Virus record (IMG/VR): IMGVR_UViG_3300049919_000183
Location: 1-40,071 of that record
DNA from: a virus
Reading direction: 5' to 3' (one strand)
Length of the DNA stretch: 40,071 bases
The position numbers and the translations under genes are program-made. Below, piece by piece: positions 6,641 to 15,285 of this stretch. Position 1 is the stretch's first letter; each line of letters starts with the position of its first letter. The notes under the pieces are model-generated. The model saw only the letters and a program-made list of their open reading frames with translations, was not told where the DNA came from and did not search any database.

Positions 6641-6838
6641 CTATTTTGTTACTTCGATATATATTTTATCGACTGTTTCCTTAATTGCATCAATTTTTGA
6701 TTGTTGAACTGCGCCCGCTTCTCTTAAAGAGAATATAGCAAGAACGATCCATATGAAAAAACCAATAATCGCATAAAACACCTTCATTTCGTGTTCAGCT
6801 ATTAACTCAATGATAACGCTCTTATCTGCCTTCTTCAT
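6641..6838 (-). CDS. Single-TM protein with C-terminal helix, 65 aa, holin or spanin candidate
   Basis: Residues about 19-38 (KVFYAIIGFFIWIVLAIFSL) are a clear membrane span, preceded by a short charged N-terminus. It is followed by an amphipathic helix (QQSKIDAIKETVDKIYIEV) that could form a coiled coil. This is the plan of XhlA-like or small class III holins and of short inner-membrane spanins. I take the ATG at 6838 because GGTGAG lies upstream; a GTG at 6853 has no such site. The start overlaps the previous gene by 17 bases. The lysis role is inferred from topology and neighbours only. Confidence 0.65.
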   Translation of the reverse strand: MKKADKSVIIELIAEHEMKVFYAIIGFFIWIVLAIFSLREAGAVQQSKIDAIKETVDKIYIEVTK

Positions 6839-7019
6839 AAATGACAATCTCACCGTTAATCAGTTTGCCGTTAAACTTCATACAGATTTCGTCAATTTCT
6901 GATATATCTAAACCCAAAGGTGTTATGGTGATTATACCATTTTTTTGCTTGTATGCTATAGGTAATTTATTAGCAGCAACAAATTCGGCAATTTTATCCA
7001 CCATAGTATTTGTTACCAT
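6822..7019 (-). CDS. Unknown small protein, 65 aa
   Basis: No family is recognised. It is a soluble-looking small alpha/beta protein with an N-terminal helix (VDKIAEFVAANKLPIAY), two short strands and an acidic C-terminal helix and strand (DISEIDEICMKF, then GEIVIYEEG). The start at 7019 overlaps the end of the large ejection-type gene by 26 bases; an ATG at 7004 is an equally possible start. No good ribosome-binding site is seen, so translation probably depends on the upstream gene. Confidence 0.55.
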   Translation of the reverse strand: MVTNTMVDKIAEFVAANKLPIAYKQKNGIITITPLGLDISEIDEICMKFNGKLINGEIVIYEEGR

Positions 7020-8928
7020 TAATCAACAATTGCATTTGTTTTGCACCCTCAATGGAAGATGGCTGATTGTTTATGATCTGCTCAATAGCTTTTTGTTTAA
7101 GGATGGGATCAAAGATCGTACCATCAAATCGTCCATATTCATCAGCCTGGAACATCTCTGGTTTCACTAGTTCCATTTGCTGAAGAATTGTAGGTAGCAT
7201 TTTAGGATTCTTGATTGCCTCTTGGAACATTACTACACCTTTGGGGCCTAGCTCCTTTAATAACTTGTCTGCCACTAGGTCTTGCTCTGCTAGTATTTGT
7301 TCTGAGGATCTAGGTATAAGATACGCCTGAAGATTTACACCTGACATTTTAGCTCCTTGAGCACCGTAAGTAACTCCTGCTCTTTTCATAGCATCACTGG
7401 CCCTGTGGGCATATGGTAATCCATATTCATCCATCATATTGATAGCGCTTCTAACAGTACCTCTTATGATTCCCCCTTGAGGAATTGGGGCACCTGAGCT
7501 GGTAGCCGATCTTTGCTTAGACATTAAATCTCTAAGAGCAATCTTGTTTGATAATTCTTTATTTGTTTCATTATATAAAGCCACCTTATCTGATGGTAAC
7601 TCTGATAAGCCATAGGCTAAATTATCACTCGCTGTAGACTCAAGGATAGACCCAGCATGGTGACGGGCTTTTATGTCCAATGGATTCTCAAGTGGAGAAA
7701 ATTCAGACATGTAGACATTACCACGCTTTCTGATTCTGTTCATATCACCCATGGTTCCCATGTTTCTATCCTGAATCATTTGCTTATACTTATCCACGCT
7801 AGTCATTGTGGGGTCTATGTTCTGATCTACAAATTCTTGTAATGAATTTCTTTGCTTTAAGTTTTTAACAGAAGAAACGGCTTGAGTTGCAATTTCATTT
7901 GATATCTTATCAATGTCCAACTGTGCCTGATTCACTTTGTTTATCTTGTCTATTTTAGACTGATCAAAGTCCATGGTCTTAATGACATCATCAATAATTC
8001 TCTCGGCAGTTGCTACTTGGTTACTATCAAGTCCCTTCTGAGCCAATTTTTGCTTGGCAGAATTAGCCATGTCAACCATGTCAACTTCGTAGGAACCCCT
8101 AGGGATCTCTTCTATGATCATATCTTGTTGAGCACCTAGTTTTCCTAGGTCACCCTTTTTAGTTTGCCTAACATTTGATATTAATCCCGTCTCTTCATTT
8201 AGGACTGGAATTACCGGTCCATCGAGAACATCAAGAACACCTTCCTTATTAAAAGGCTGGATATACTTATTGGTATTAGCACCAACCATTTGCTCAAGGT
8301 CTTTGATTTTGCCCGACTCTTGCATCTCTTGGTAAAGAGGTTTGTTTTTAGATGTTGCTCTCAGGTACTTTTGAACCATTGACTCTTTAGACAAGGCCTT
8401 TGGTAGAGGTATTTCATTAAATACTTCTAAGCTTGGCGCTGGTAGTTTCGATCCAGCCACTATATCTGTTGTAACACCGGCAATGTTTGCAGGCATAGAA
8501 AGATTGTTAATCATTGCAGCTGCTTTAGGAAATTCTTCTGATTGAATGTCTAGTATGGGCTTATTTTCAATACCAAATGCATTGTTCACATCCTGCATGA
8601 GCAGTGATGTTCCTGCTCTATCCGAAGGAGTCAGTGTTCTAAACTCTGCCGCAGTATCAATCGGTGGTGTTTGTGATGTATTCTCACCAACGTTTTCAGC
8701 AATGTATTTGGGAATAGATCTAACTGCTTCAGTGATTGGAGTGGTTAGTATTGTGATTGGCTTTGCAAGGTATCCTAGTTTTTCAAATCCCTTGTAAACC
8801 TGGTCTAAATATTGGCTTTCTAATGATGACTCTTTATCTGGTAGTTGATCTATGGCAGCTGATACCTTTTCTAGATCCTCTATTGTTTGAGCTTCAGTGA
8901 CCATCCTGGCCAGTTCGTCCTTTGTCAT
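6994..8928 (-). CDS. Large internal virion / DNA-ejection protein candidate, 644 aa
   Basis: No enzymatic motif is seen. The protein is long, helical, rich in Gln, Lys, Asp and Met, and has no membrane span or signal peptide. Its place beside two further low-complexity structural proteins, between the tail hub genes and the lysis-like cluster, matches the ejection proteins of podoviruses such as P22 gp16/gp20 or T7 gp15/gp16, which leave the capsid ahead of the DNA and build a conduit through the cell envelope. No lytic transglycosylase signature was noticed. The assignment rests on position and composition, not on recognised homology. Confidence 0.6.
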   Translation of the reverse strand: MTKDELARMVTEAQTIEDLEKVSAAIDQLPDKESSLESQYLDQVYKGFEKLGYLAKPITILTTPITEAVRSIPKYIAENVGENTSQTPPIDTAAEFRTLTPSDRAGTSLLMQDVNNAFGIENKPILDIQSEEFPKAAAMINNLSMPANIAGVTTDIVAGSKLPAPSLEVFNEIPLPKALSKESMVQKYLRATSKNKPLYQEMQESGKIKDLEQMVGANTNKYIQPFNKEGVLDVLDGPVIPVLNEETGLISNVRQTKKGDLGKLGAQQDMIIEEIPRGSYEVDMVDMANSAKQKLAQKGLDSNQVATAERIIDDVIKTMDFDQSKIDKINKVNQAQLDIDKISNEIATQAVSSVKNLKQRNSLQEFVDQNIDPTMTSVDKYKQMIQDRNMGTMGDMNRIRKRGNVYMSEFSPLENPLDIKARHHAGSILESTASDNLAYGLSELPSDKVALYNETNKELSNKIALRDLMSKQRSATSSGAPIPQGGIIRGTVRSAINMMDEYGLPYAHRASDAMKRAGVTYGAQGAKMSGVNLQAYLIPRSSEQILAEQDLVADKLLKELGPKGVVMFQEAIKNPKMLPTILQQMELVKPEMFQADEYGRFDGTIFDPILKQKAIEQIINNQPSSIEGAKQMQLLINGNKYYGG

Positions 8929-8941
8929 GATTATTACCCAG

Positions 8942-10153
8942 CTATTTAGTTTGTAGTTTTTTTAAAATTTCTTGTTTCAATTGATCCATCTTACTATCAT
9001 CCGCCATATTTCCGCCACCCATAATAGTATTGATTTTTGCTTGGCCACGGGCCGGCAGTGTATTATCAGGAACAAAGTGCAATCTAGTAGACTGAAGCTC
9101 TCTTTGCTTAGATTGGATAGTAGATTTTGCAACCTCTATGTATGCCTTAATGATTCTAGGATTAATTTCACCAAGAATTTTACCATCAGCAAAATCTTCA
9201 AATTGACGAACATATGATTTAAATTCAGTTCCTCTGGCATTTGCATAATCAGAGTCTGAAAGCCTTTCTCCATTGTTTGCCTTAATAATAGCAAAAATAC
9301 CACTTGCAGCCTCTTCAGGGGTAATATTTGGCTTCTCTAGGATCGTAATAGATCTTTTTGCACCCTCAATTGCTTCAAGCTGTTTGTATGACTTCTCTTT
9401 TCCTTTTTTGGCTGAGTCAATAGCCGCCATGGCTTCTTCTTTGGAAACTCCACCCATCTCATTACCAATTCCTGATTGCGAACTGATTGTTTTAATATTT
9501 CCAGTAAGCTGATCTCTTGCCTTAGCAACTGATCCACCTTGAACTGTTTTTTCTCTCAATATTTGATCAGATTTAAAACCTAGCCATTCGGGTCCAAGCA
9601 GTTCATTAGTATCAACTGTCTTATATCCCTGACCTGTAACGATTGCAGGAAGAACTTCACCTGTTCTGATATTCTTAACGGTCACTGGAGCAAATTCTTT
9701 TCCACCACGACCATTTATTCCACCAAGCTTGGTTTGGTAATATGGCTTCTTTCCAATAACATCTCTTGATCTAATATTAACTGGCTGGCCGTCAACATCA
9801 ATTACAGATGTATTAGCTTTTGTAATTTCTTCTTGAGCTCCACGAGCACGAGCATATTTATCACCCTTGTCGAATAACGAGCTAACTACAGCTGGTGATC
9901 CTCCACCTAGAAGTGATAGCAATGCAGGTCCGGCTGATGCTATAGCATCTCCAATATACATTGCTGATTGACCATCCATTCCACCGTACTCTTCTTTTGC
10001 CTCAGATGTTTCTGCAAGCTCTCTTGCTGGTTCTTCTTGAGCTTCTTCAGGATAATCTGTGATAGGCAGATTTTGCCCGTCAAACATAAACTGTGGCTTA
10101 ATCTGTTCAACTGCCAATCTTTTTTTAATTGCTTCATATGTGTCTGGCATCAT
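8942..10153 (-). CDS. Internal virion / ejection protein candidate, 403 aa
   Basis: No family is named with confidence. The first 60 residues are acidic and Pro/Glu-rich. A short hydrophobic Gly/Ala segment follows (AIASAGPALLSLLGGG, about residues 69-84), after which the protein is mixed and Lys/Gln-rich to a basic C-terminus (ILKKLQTK). A hydrophobic Gly/Ala patch in an otherwise soluble virion protein is common in ejected proteins that insert in membranes. The start has AAGGA eight bases upstream. It abuts the 113-residue gene with no gap and is followed by the 644-residue candidate, suggesting one ejection module. Confidence 0.58.
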   Translation of the reverse strand: MMPDTYEAIKKRLAVEQIKPQFMFDGQNLPITDYPEEAQEEPARELAETSEAKEEYGGMDGQSAMYIGDAIASAGPALLSLLGGGSPAVVSSLFDKGDKYARARGAQEEITKANTSVIDVDGQPVNIRSRDVIGKKPYYQTKLGGINGRGGKEFAPVTVKNIRTGEVLPAIVTGQGYKTVDTNELLGPEWLGFKSDQILREKTVQGGSVAKARDQLTGNIKTISSQSGIGNEMGGVSKEEAMAAIDSAKKGKEKSYKQLEAIEGAKRSITILEKPNITPEEAASGIFAIIKANNGERLSDSDYANARGTEFKSYVRQFEDFADGKILGEINPRIIKAYIEVAKSTIQSKQRELQSTRLHFVPDNTLPARGQAKINTIMGGGNMADDSKMDQLKQEILKKLQTK

Positions 10154-10495
10154 TTATGATTTCCTTGTCGGATATAGTAGATCTTGTATATTTTTTACAT
10201 TTTCTGGAGGATCAATAACTAACGGTGCGTCCTCTTGTTTTTTGAAAAAATTCTGTAAATAATCTTCACTTTTAATTATATACTCTTCTGGTGTTTTGAA
10301 TGTATCCATCATTGCCGGAAGCATAACCTTTTGATTGACCTCTTCATCATATCCCGTTGGAATGTAGTTGGGATGCGAGCCACCAGAATAAAAAGTTTTT
10401 GATGGATAATTACCGTTTTCCTGGATAAACCTATCCATTTGTTCATTCATTGCCTTGGCCATCAAGACTCTTTTGATATCGTCCACGCTAGCCAT
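10154..10495 (-). CDS. Unknown structural-region protein, 113 aa
   Basis: No family is recognised. It starts with an amphipathic helix (DDIKRVLMAKAMNEQMDRFI), continues with an aromatic, Pro/Gly-containing middle (YPSKTFYSGGSHPNYIP) and ends with acidic and Pro-rich stretches. The ATG overlaps the stop of the 210-residue gene as TAATG and its own stop abuts the next gene, so it is embedded in the ejection-protein module. It may be a small virion component or a chaperone of the neighbours. Confidence 0.55.
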   Translation of the reverse strand: MASVDDIKRVLMAKAMNEQMDRFIQENGNYPSKTFYSGGSHPNYIPTGYDEEVNQKVMLPAMMDTFKTPEEYIIKSEDYLQNFFKKQEDAPLVIDPPENVKNIQDLLYPTRKS

Positions 10496-11127
10496 TAAAC
10501 AAACCCACTAAAAATAGAACCAATAAGTCCTGGTTTATAATTCGTCTGTGGTTGCTTCATCTGAGCAATGGCAAGTGCCATCTCAGAGTTATCAATTTTG
10601 TTAGCACCCTCAATTCTATTAGAGATTGAAGATCCATACACATCTAATGCCTGTCTTTTTGCATCTTCATTTATTGCAGCTGCACCGAAAGAAGCATTTC
10701 TACGACCCTGCTCATTCATAGCTGATGTATCAACACCAGAAAGTCCTGCACGAGCATTGTCTAGCGATCTTTGTTGTCCTGCTTGCTGATTGTATAAATC
10801 AGCCTTGGCTACATTTTTATCTAGATTGCCCTTAAGTCTACCAACGTAATCTTCAGTCTCTCCACCAAGTCCACTTAGGGTACTTCCGTAATATTGTGAT
10901 TTTTTATTAGCGGCATCTGTTTTTGCTTGATTAGATAGACCCTGATTATATATATCCATTCCTGCATTCGGATCGACTTCTTTTTCAGAAGATCCACCAG
11001 TAAACATATTGAATCCTTTTCCGATTCCGTACTGAATAGGATTAACCGCTGCTCCGGTCATTCCCGGTAATAGTGATGTTCCACCACTGGCCAGCGTAGA
11101 ACCAATATCTTTAAAACTAAACCCCAT
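10495..11127 (-). CDS. Gly/Ala/Gln-rich internal virion protein candidate, 210 aa
   Basis: The N-terminal third is Gly/Ser/Thr-rich with moderately hydrophobic stretches (TLASGGTSLLPGMTGAAV). The middle is Gln/Asn/Ala-rich and probably helical (LYNQQAGQQRSLDNARAGL). The C-terminus ends in a hydrophobic GLIGSIFSGFV. This plan recalls the smaller ejected proteins of podoviruses (T7 gp14, P22 gp7), although sequence identity cannot be judged here. AGAGG stands upstream of the ATG at 11127. Confidence 0.58.
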   Translation of the reverse strand: MGFSFKDIGSTLASGGTSLLPGMTGAAVNPIQYGIGKGFNMFTGGSSEKEVDPNAGMDIYNQGLSNQAKTDAANKKSQYYGSTLSGLGGETEDYVGRLKGNLDKNVAKADLYNQQAGQQRSLDNARAGLSGVDTSAMNEQGRRNASFGAAAINEDAKRQALDVYGSSISNRIEGANKIDNSEMALAIAQMKQPQTNYKPGLIGSIFSGFV

Positions 11128-11170
11128 AAATTACCTCTTCCAATATATTAAGTTCAATTCAGAAAAAAGT

Positions 11171-11551
11171 CTATAAAAAGACACGTATCTCATAGCTAAC
11201 ATTACCAGCAATCAATCCACGATTAGTAAGACTGATATTGGTTGCATCCCAGCCAGTTCTCTGCAAAATACCAAGAGCCGATGGAGTTGATGCCACATTG
11301 TCAATAACGATCCACCCAGAAGGAACTTGACCCAGGTTGTGAGCGAGGGTGGCAGATGCATTGTCAGCTATTGTAAATGATATATCCACAAAAGTTATAA
11401 CACCGGGAATTGTTGAATCTACCGTCGAACTACTAGCAATATCCCTAAATGTAGAATTTAGAGTTTTAGCAGTATAGTTAAATTTTTCAACCATATCTTC
11501 AGCCGTATCCGCATAAGGTATCTTTACACCTAATAATGGCTTATTTAACAT
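11171..11551 (-). CDS. Small beta-rich tail protein, fibre-tip-like, 126 aa
   Basis: Residues 1-35 are helical. From about residue 50 the protein is beta-rich and has the HNLGQVPSGWIVIDN pattern, often seen in C-terminal domains of short phage tail or head fibre proteins, ending in a hydrophobic strand (YEIRVFL). It overlaps the end of the tail hub gene by 11 bases. It is likely a minor tail or decoration protein, but the exact location in the virion is not shown by the sequence. Confidence 0.6.
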   Translation of the reverse strand: MLNKPLLGVKIPYADTAEDMVEKFNYTAKTLNSTFRDIASSSTVDSTIPGVITFVDISFTIADNASATLAHNLGQVPSGWIVIDNVASTPSALGILQRTGWDATNISLTNRGLIAGNVSYEIRVFL

Positions 11552-13625
11552 TTTTATCTCTAAGCTGAATTACTGTTGTTGATACTTCATATCCACTAAT
11601 ATTTAAGTCTTGATCTACTACGTTGTTTGCGAATCTAAATGAAAATGATTGGTTTTGTATTACATCGAGGTTTTTATGTATTGTCTTTGTATTTTCTGAA
11701 GACATATCTGCCGTGTATGGACCTTTAAATAAAGAGTCAGACCAATCAAGGAAATATGTAAGCTGGATTATCTGGCCAGCATTGTTGAAAGAATAGATTC
11801 TTATATCTGTTGCTTTTTTAAGAAGACCTGGCTCCTGAAGATCAAACCATGCTGTATCGATATATGCATCTATGGCTTCACCAGAGTCGTTTTTAGCTTC
11901 TACAAACTTACGAGCTTTAGTTGGGCTAAAGAATCTAATTTCTCCAGAGTTATCAGTTGTAATGCCTGCAGAAGCATTTATGGCATCCCATATAAATAGC
12001 TTTTTGTATTCATAGTTAAAAACTACTATTCCCTTATCTGTCCAGAATAAATACTGGTCTAGTGTATTATTCATGGTTGATCTAGTTAGCGAAGGATCGA
12101 TAGTTTTGAAAAATGGATCTAGCTCAGTAGATGCCTTTACGCATGTGAAACCATTTGTGGCATAGACTCCGTCGTGTCCTTGAAACATAACAAGCTTATC
12201 TACTGATAAAATTGATTTAAATGATAGACACCCTGTTTCATTGGTTTCAACTTTTCTTAGTGAGTATTGCCCTGGTATTAAGATTCCATCTAAAGTAAAT
12301 ACAGACTTATCCTTAAATACAATCATGGAATCTTTAACTCTTTCTAGTCCTGTTATTTTTCCGTCATAGGTATTTCCTATTAACTGTCTATTTGACTCTG
12401 TAAAGTTAAAACCTAAATCACCGGTAGATAAATCAGAGTACATGACAATGTCGTTATTTATGTAATTTGTTTCTTGATTTTCAAAGTCAAAAAAAGAAAT
12501 AACATTACCGCAAACAACTTGATATCCATATGTGCAAATAAATTCGCATGTTGGAGGTCTTAATTTAGAAGTTGTTATATCATAAAAATCTGAAAGGAGT
12601 ATGTCTCTATCTAGAGCGTATGTAGCTTGGCCAGTTTGAGTGGCTAAAGAATTATCAACAAGAAAGCCATTAAGAGAGCTAATATTTGTTGTATACCCTG
12701 TCGTCTCTGACTCTGAAAACAACACCCTTAAAACAACAGCCCCATGGATATTTACAATAACTGGAGGACCAATAGTAATTGAAATTGATATCTGCTTAGT
12801 GTTAAAAGACAATGATGTAAATGTAATTTCTTTCAAAAGAGTATCTACACTATCAATTGTTAATATTATAAATTCATCGGAAAAAGATCTAGATGGGGTG
12901 GCTAGGTCACTAATGACTATTCCCACACCTCTATTTCTAAAGACAACCTTTGCACCGGCTACAATGTCGGCTGATATTGTATCATAGGGCAAAACAAGTG
13001 ATGTTGAATTTAAAACTATTGGAGTAGTGCTTATTTCAGATCTTATATATGATCCGTTAAATCCAAGATTGCTTGGTGGTTTGATGGTTATATCATTCAC
13101 GCCAGTAGAGCAGGTGTTTATATTCGATGGTCCGTAAATAATATTACCTGCAGCATCTATGTATTCAAAAAAAGTTAAAACATAACCATCGGATCCACCA
13201 GGAGAAATGCTGGTTTCTGGTGTAGGAAGACCAGCTCTATATATAGAATTTCCGTCATAAACAGCTGTTCCAACCTGGCCAGATATATGAGTAAAAATAA
13301 AATCATTTAAATATTCGGCACCAGAAATTAAACTTGTAGGAGAAGTACTTGGATCAAAGAACTTGGTAATAGTTTTTCTTACGCCATTTTTAACTGAAAT
13401 ATAGTTAGAACCAAGCCTATAAAAATACTCACCAAGAGATTTAATAAAAATAACATCTGTGTATGTATCAACAAAGGAAGTATCTTCAGCCGTCCCAGGT
13501 CTTTTGACATACTCGCCATTAATGTTAATCATAACATTCTTGGCATCTCTCAGCTGTTCTGGATCACGAAGAAGGTTGTTTGATTTTTGATCAATACCAC
13601 CAGCTCCAAATATTTTTAAGCCCAT
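11541..13625 (-). CDS. Tail hub/nozzle protein, P22 gp10- or T7 gp12-like, 694 aa
   Basis: This is a long beta-rich protein whose start (KIFGAGGIDQKSNNLLRDPE, then a KNVMININGEYVKRPGT segment) is typical of podovirus tail hub/nozzle proteins, in which the gene product lists DNA-channel loops and states a 'rough' N-terminal beta-propeller. It has no signal peptide, membrane span or coiled coil. It follows directly the adaptor gene, overlapping it by 10 bases, the order seen in P22-like and T7-like tails. Family membership is judged from the pattern of the first 60 residues and from position. Confidence 0.75.
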   Translation of the reverse strand: MGLKIFGAGGIDQKSNNLLRDPEQLRDAKNVMININGEYVKRPGTAEDTSFVDTYTDVIFIKSLGEYFYRLGSNYISVKNGVRKTITKFFDPSTSPTSLISGAEYLNDFIFTHISGQVGTAVYDGNSIYRAGLPTPETSISPGGSDGYVLTFFEYIDAAGNIIYGPSNINTCSTGVNDITIKPPSNLGFNGSYIRSEISTTPIVLNSTSLVLPYDTISADIVAGAKVVFRNRGVGIVISDLATPSRSFSDEFIILTIDSVDTLLKEITFTSLSFNTKQISISITIGPPVIVNIHGAVVLRVLFSESETTGYTTNISSLNGFLVDNSLATQTGQATYALDRDILLSDFYDITTSKLRPPTCEFICTYGYQVVCGNVISFFDFENQETNYINNDIVMYSDLSTGDLGFNFTESNRQLIGNTYDGKITGLERVKDSMIVFKDKSVFTLDGILIPGQYSLRKVETNETGCLSFKSILSVDKLVMFQGHDGVYATNGFTCVKASTELDPFFKTIDPSLTRSTMNNTLDQYLFWTDKGIVVFNYEYKKLFIWDAINASAGITTDNSGEIRFFSPTKARKFVEAKNDSGEAIDAYIDTAWFDLQEPGLLKKATDIRIYSFNNAGQIIQLTYFLDWSDSLFKGPYTADMSSENTKTIHKNLDVIQNQSFSFRFANNVVDQDLNISGYEVSTTVIQLRDKNVK

Positions 13626-14470
13626 TCTGTGTACTCAATAATTGGAGGCATAAAAGAGTCTCCTGAGTTATCTGAAAACATTTCTGCAATTTGATCTAGT
13701 TGTTCTTTTGATAGTATCGATCCGATGTTTATATCAGAACTAGAAATTCTAGCCTGTATAAGTTTTTCCAACATAAAAATTAAAGAAGATTCACACTCAT
13801 CTGGAAGTTCCGAGTGTGTACTGGTATATTCACCAGGAACCACGATCATTCCGGCCGTCATTCCAGTTGTTGATGCTACTGTCAGCAAGCTGTCTGTTTG
13901 AACAAAACCAATGTTTTTTACAATAATATTACCAGCAGAATCAACCACAGTAAGAGAGTCGGCAATCGATGACATATCTATATAGTCGTCGTTTAAGCTA
14001 ATTACAGTAGGTGATACCGATAATATACTTCCATAGCTAACTGATAGCTTGGGTAGTTTTTTTGTATAAGAAATTAAAACATTAGTTAGGTATGTCTGAT
14101 AAGGAGAAAAGATAATTTGCTTTTTAGCAACAAAATACCCCTGTTTAAGGCCTCTATCTTTCTCAGATATCTGTCTAACTGGGTTAAATGATTTCTGAGC
14201 ACCAGCACCTAAAATCTGCTGAACAGAAGAAAGTGCATTTACTGCATAAATGTCAAAAGGAAGATCGTAGGTATCAACACCCGGGGTGATCGTTAGTTCC
14301 TCTGTTCCCCTAAAAATATTAGACTTGATGTTTCTGTTATAAAGCTCGCCCATGATAAAATCTTGTGAACGATTAAGAAGCTGACAGCATAATAAGTCAG
14401 TAATTGCTTCGGCATCTACTGTGTTTGTATTGGTCTTGGCTTCGTTAATAAGATATTTTGTTTGTCTCAT
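13616..14470 (-). CDS. Head-to-tail adaptor (gp4/gp11-like), 284 aa
   Basis: The N-terminal 60 residues are helical and contain a CCQLLNRSQDFIMGEL segment. They are followed by beta-rich sequence with TPGVDTYDLPFDIYAV, a strand-turn pattern common in podovirus tail adaptor and tubular A proteins. Such proteins form a ring between portal and nozzle. Its length of 284 residues and its place just upstream of the hub/nozzle gene support this. GGAG stands five bases before the ATG, overlapping the end of the preceding gene. Confidence 0.72.
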   Translation of the reverse strand: MRQTKYLINEAKTNTNTVDAEAITDLLCCQLLNRSQDFIMGELYNRNIKSNIFRGTEELTITPGVDTYDLPFDIYAVNALSSVQQILGAGAQKSFNPVRQISEKDRGLKQGYFVAKKQIIFSPYQTYLTNVLISYTKKLPKLSVSYGSILSVSPTVISLNDDYIDMSSIADSLTVVDSAGNIIVKNIGFVQTDSLLTVASTTGMTAGMIVVPGEYTSTHSELPDECESSLIFMLEKLIQARISSSDINIGSILSKEQLDQIAEMFSDNSGDSFMPPIIEYTEWA

Positions 14471-14875
14471 TTAAACTCCGAAGCTTTGGTTTGCCATATT
14501 AGCGTAAGCCGCCTGAGTTTTTGCCATTCTTATTTTTTCATTATCGATTTTTTCTTGTTCTGCTGCTGCTTTAGCTTTTTGAGCCGCTTCAATCTGAGAT
14601 AGGATTAATCCGCCTGCTACGGCGTAAGGCCCTCCACCGGACATTCCTGCTGGTCCTAGCATTGATGTAACACCACCAGAAGTTAATGCACCTGATAGCC
14701 CGCCAGACTGAGCACCGTAAGCAGTAGCTCTTGCGACATCAGGGGATAAAAATGGTTCTTTCGTTTCTGGCTCGGACTCTGGTTTCTTAGAATACGATTG
14801 CTGAAAAGCAGGTAAATCCATAATAGAATTGTATTGAAGATCTTGTTTCTTTAAATCTGGCGTGTAATAGGCCAT
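14471..14875 (-). CDS. Gly/Ala-rich internal virion protein candidate, 134 aa
   Basis: The first 45 residues are polar and Pro/Glu-rich. The middle is Gly/Ser/Ala-rich with mild hydrophobicity (SGGLSGALTSGGVTSMLG), and the end is an Ala/Lys/Glu helix (AAQKAKAAAEQEKIDNEK). This composition resembles the 210-residue protein at 10495 and fits a small ejected or capsid-internal protein. AGAGG precedes the ATG, and a candidate extended -10 promoter lies just upstream at 14900-14908. Confidence 0.55.
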   Translation of the reverse strand: MAYYTPDLKKQDLQYNSIMDLPAFQQSYSKKPESEPETKEPFLSPDVARATAYGAQSGGLSGALTSGGVTSMLGPAGMSGGGPYAVAGGLILSQIEAAQKAKAAAEQEKIDNEKIRMAKTQAAYANMANQSFGV

Positions 14876-14899
14876 CCGTAACCTCTTTTTTTTTATTTT

Positions 14900-14908
14900 A
14901 TTATAACA
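14900..14908 (-). promoter_or_regulatory. Candidate extended -10 promoter within the late block
   Basis: On the minus strand the sequence TGTTATAAT (TGn plus a perfect -10) lies between the stop at 14916 and the start at 14875. No convincing -35 stands 16-18 bases upstream. It could give extra transcription of the ejection and tail genes. Confidence 0.35.
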
Positions 14909-14915
14909 ATAAGCT

Positions 14916-15278
14916 TTACAAAGTAGAAGCTAAATTCCATAAATCGTCTATGTTTTCTGGTGTTAAACCAATCGAGGCACCGATCATGTTAACTGTGTCT
15001 GATGATCTTTCAAATACCGTCGAGTACTCCCACGCAACATGAGCCAGCGTCTTCAGTGGCTCCTCTTGGGCGTCTATTGCAGTATCTATTAGACCCAATG
15101 ATAACCCAGAAAGAACCAGTGCCTGTCTCAATTGCCTTGGGCTTACGTCTGGAATCTTGATATTTGGGGCCATTGCATATATTGCCAATTCCTTATTAAT
15201 GACATCCTCGGATGTTCCATCAGGAAATTCCAATTCGCCTATCTTAACGCCTTCATAATTTAAAATATCCCTAATCAT
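14916..15278 (-). CDS. Tail-fibre companion protein, 120 aa
   Basis: The C-terminal half (SPRQLRQALVLSGLSLGLID, then a PLKTLAHVAWEYSTVFERS segment) is the well-known helical module that stands at the end of, or next to, many phage tail proteins. Its role may be in tail assembly, but this is not established. I take the ATG at 15278, which has AGGA six bases upstream and lies seven bases after the fibre gene stop; a further in-frame start at 15329 would lie inside the fibre gene. The N-terminal part (KIGELEFPDGT) is strand-like. Confidence 0.68.
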   Translation of the reverse strand: MIRDILNYEGVKIGELEFPDGTSEDVINKELAIYAMAPNIKIPDVSPRQLRQALVLSGLSLGLIDTAIDAQEEPLKTLAHVAWEYSTVFERSSDTVNMIGASIGLTPENIDDLWNLASTL

Positions 15279-15285
15279 ATTTTTC

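Noticed and set aside
8070-8085. Two close copies of GTTGACAT on the minus strand
   Set aside because: They lie inside the 644-residue gene, encode Val-Asp-Met-Val-Asp-Met, and have no -10 at the right distance. They are left out of the operator set.
11128-11175. GTCT/AGAC mini-hairpin followed by six T on the minus strand
   Set aside because: The stem has only four pairs, and a terminator here would cut off the ejection genes.
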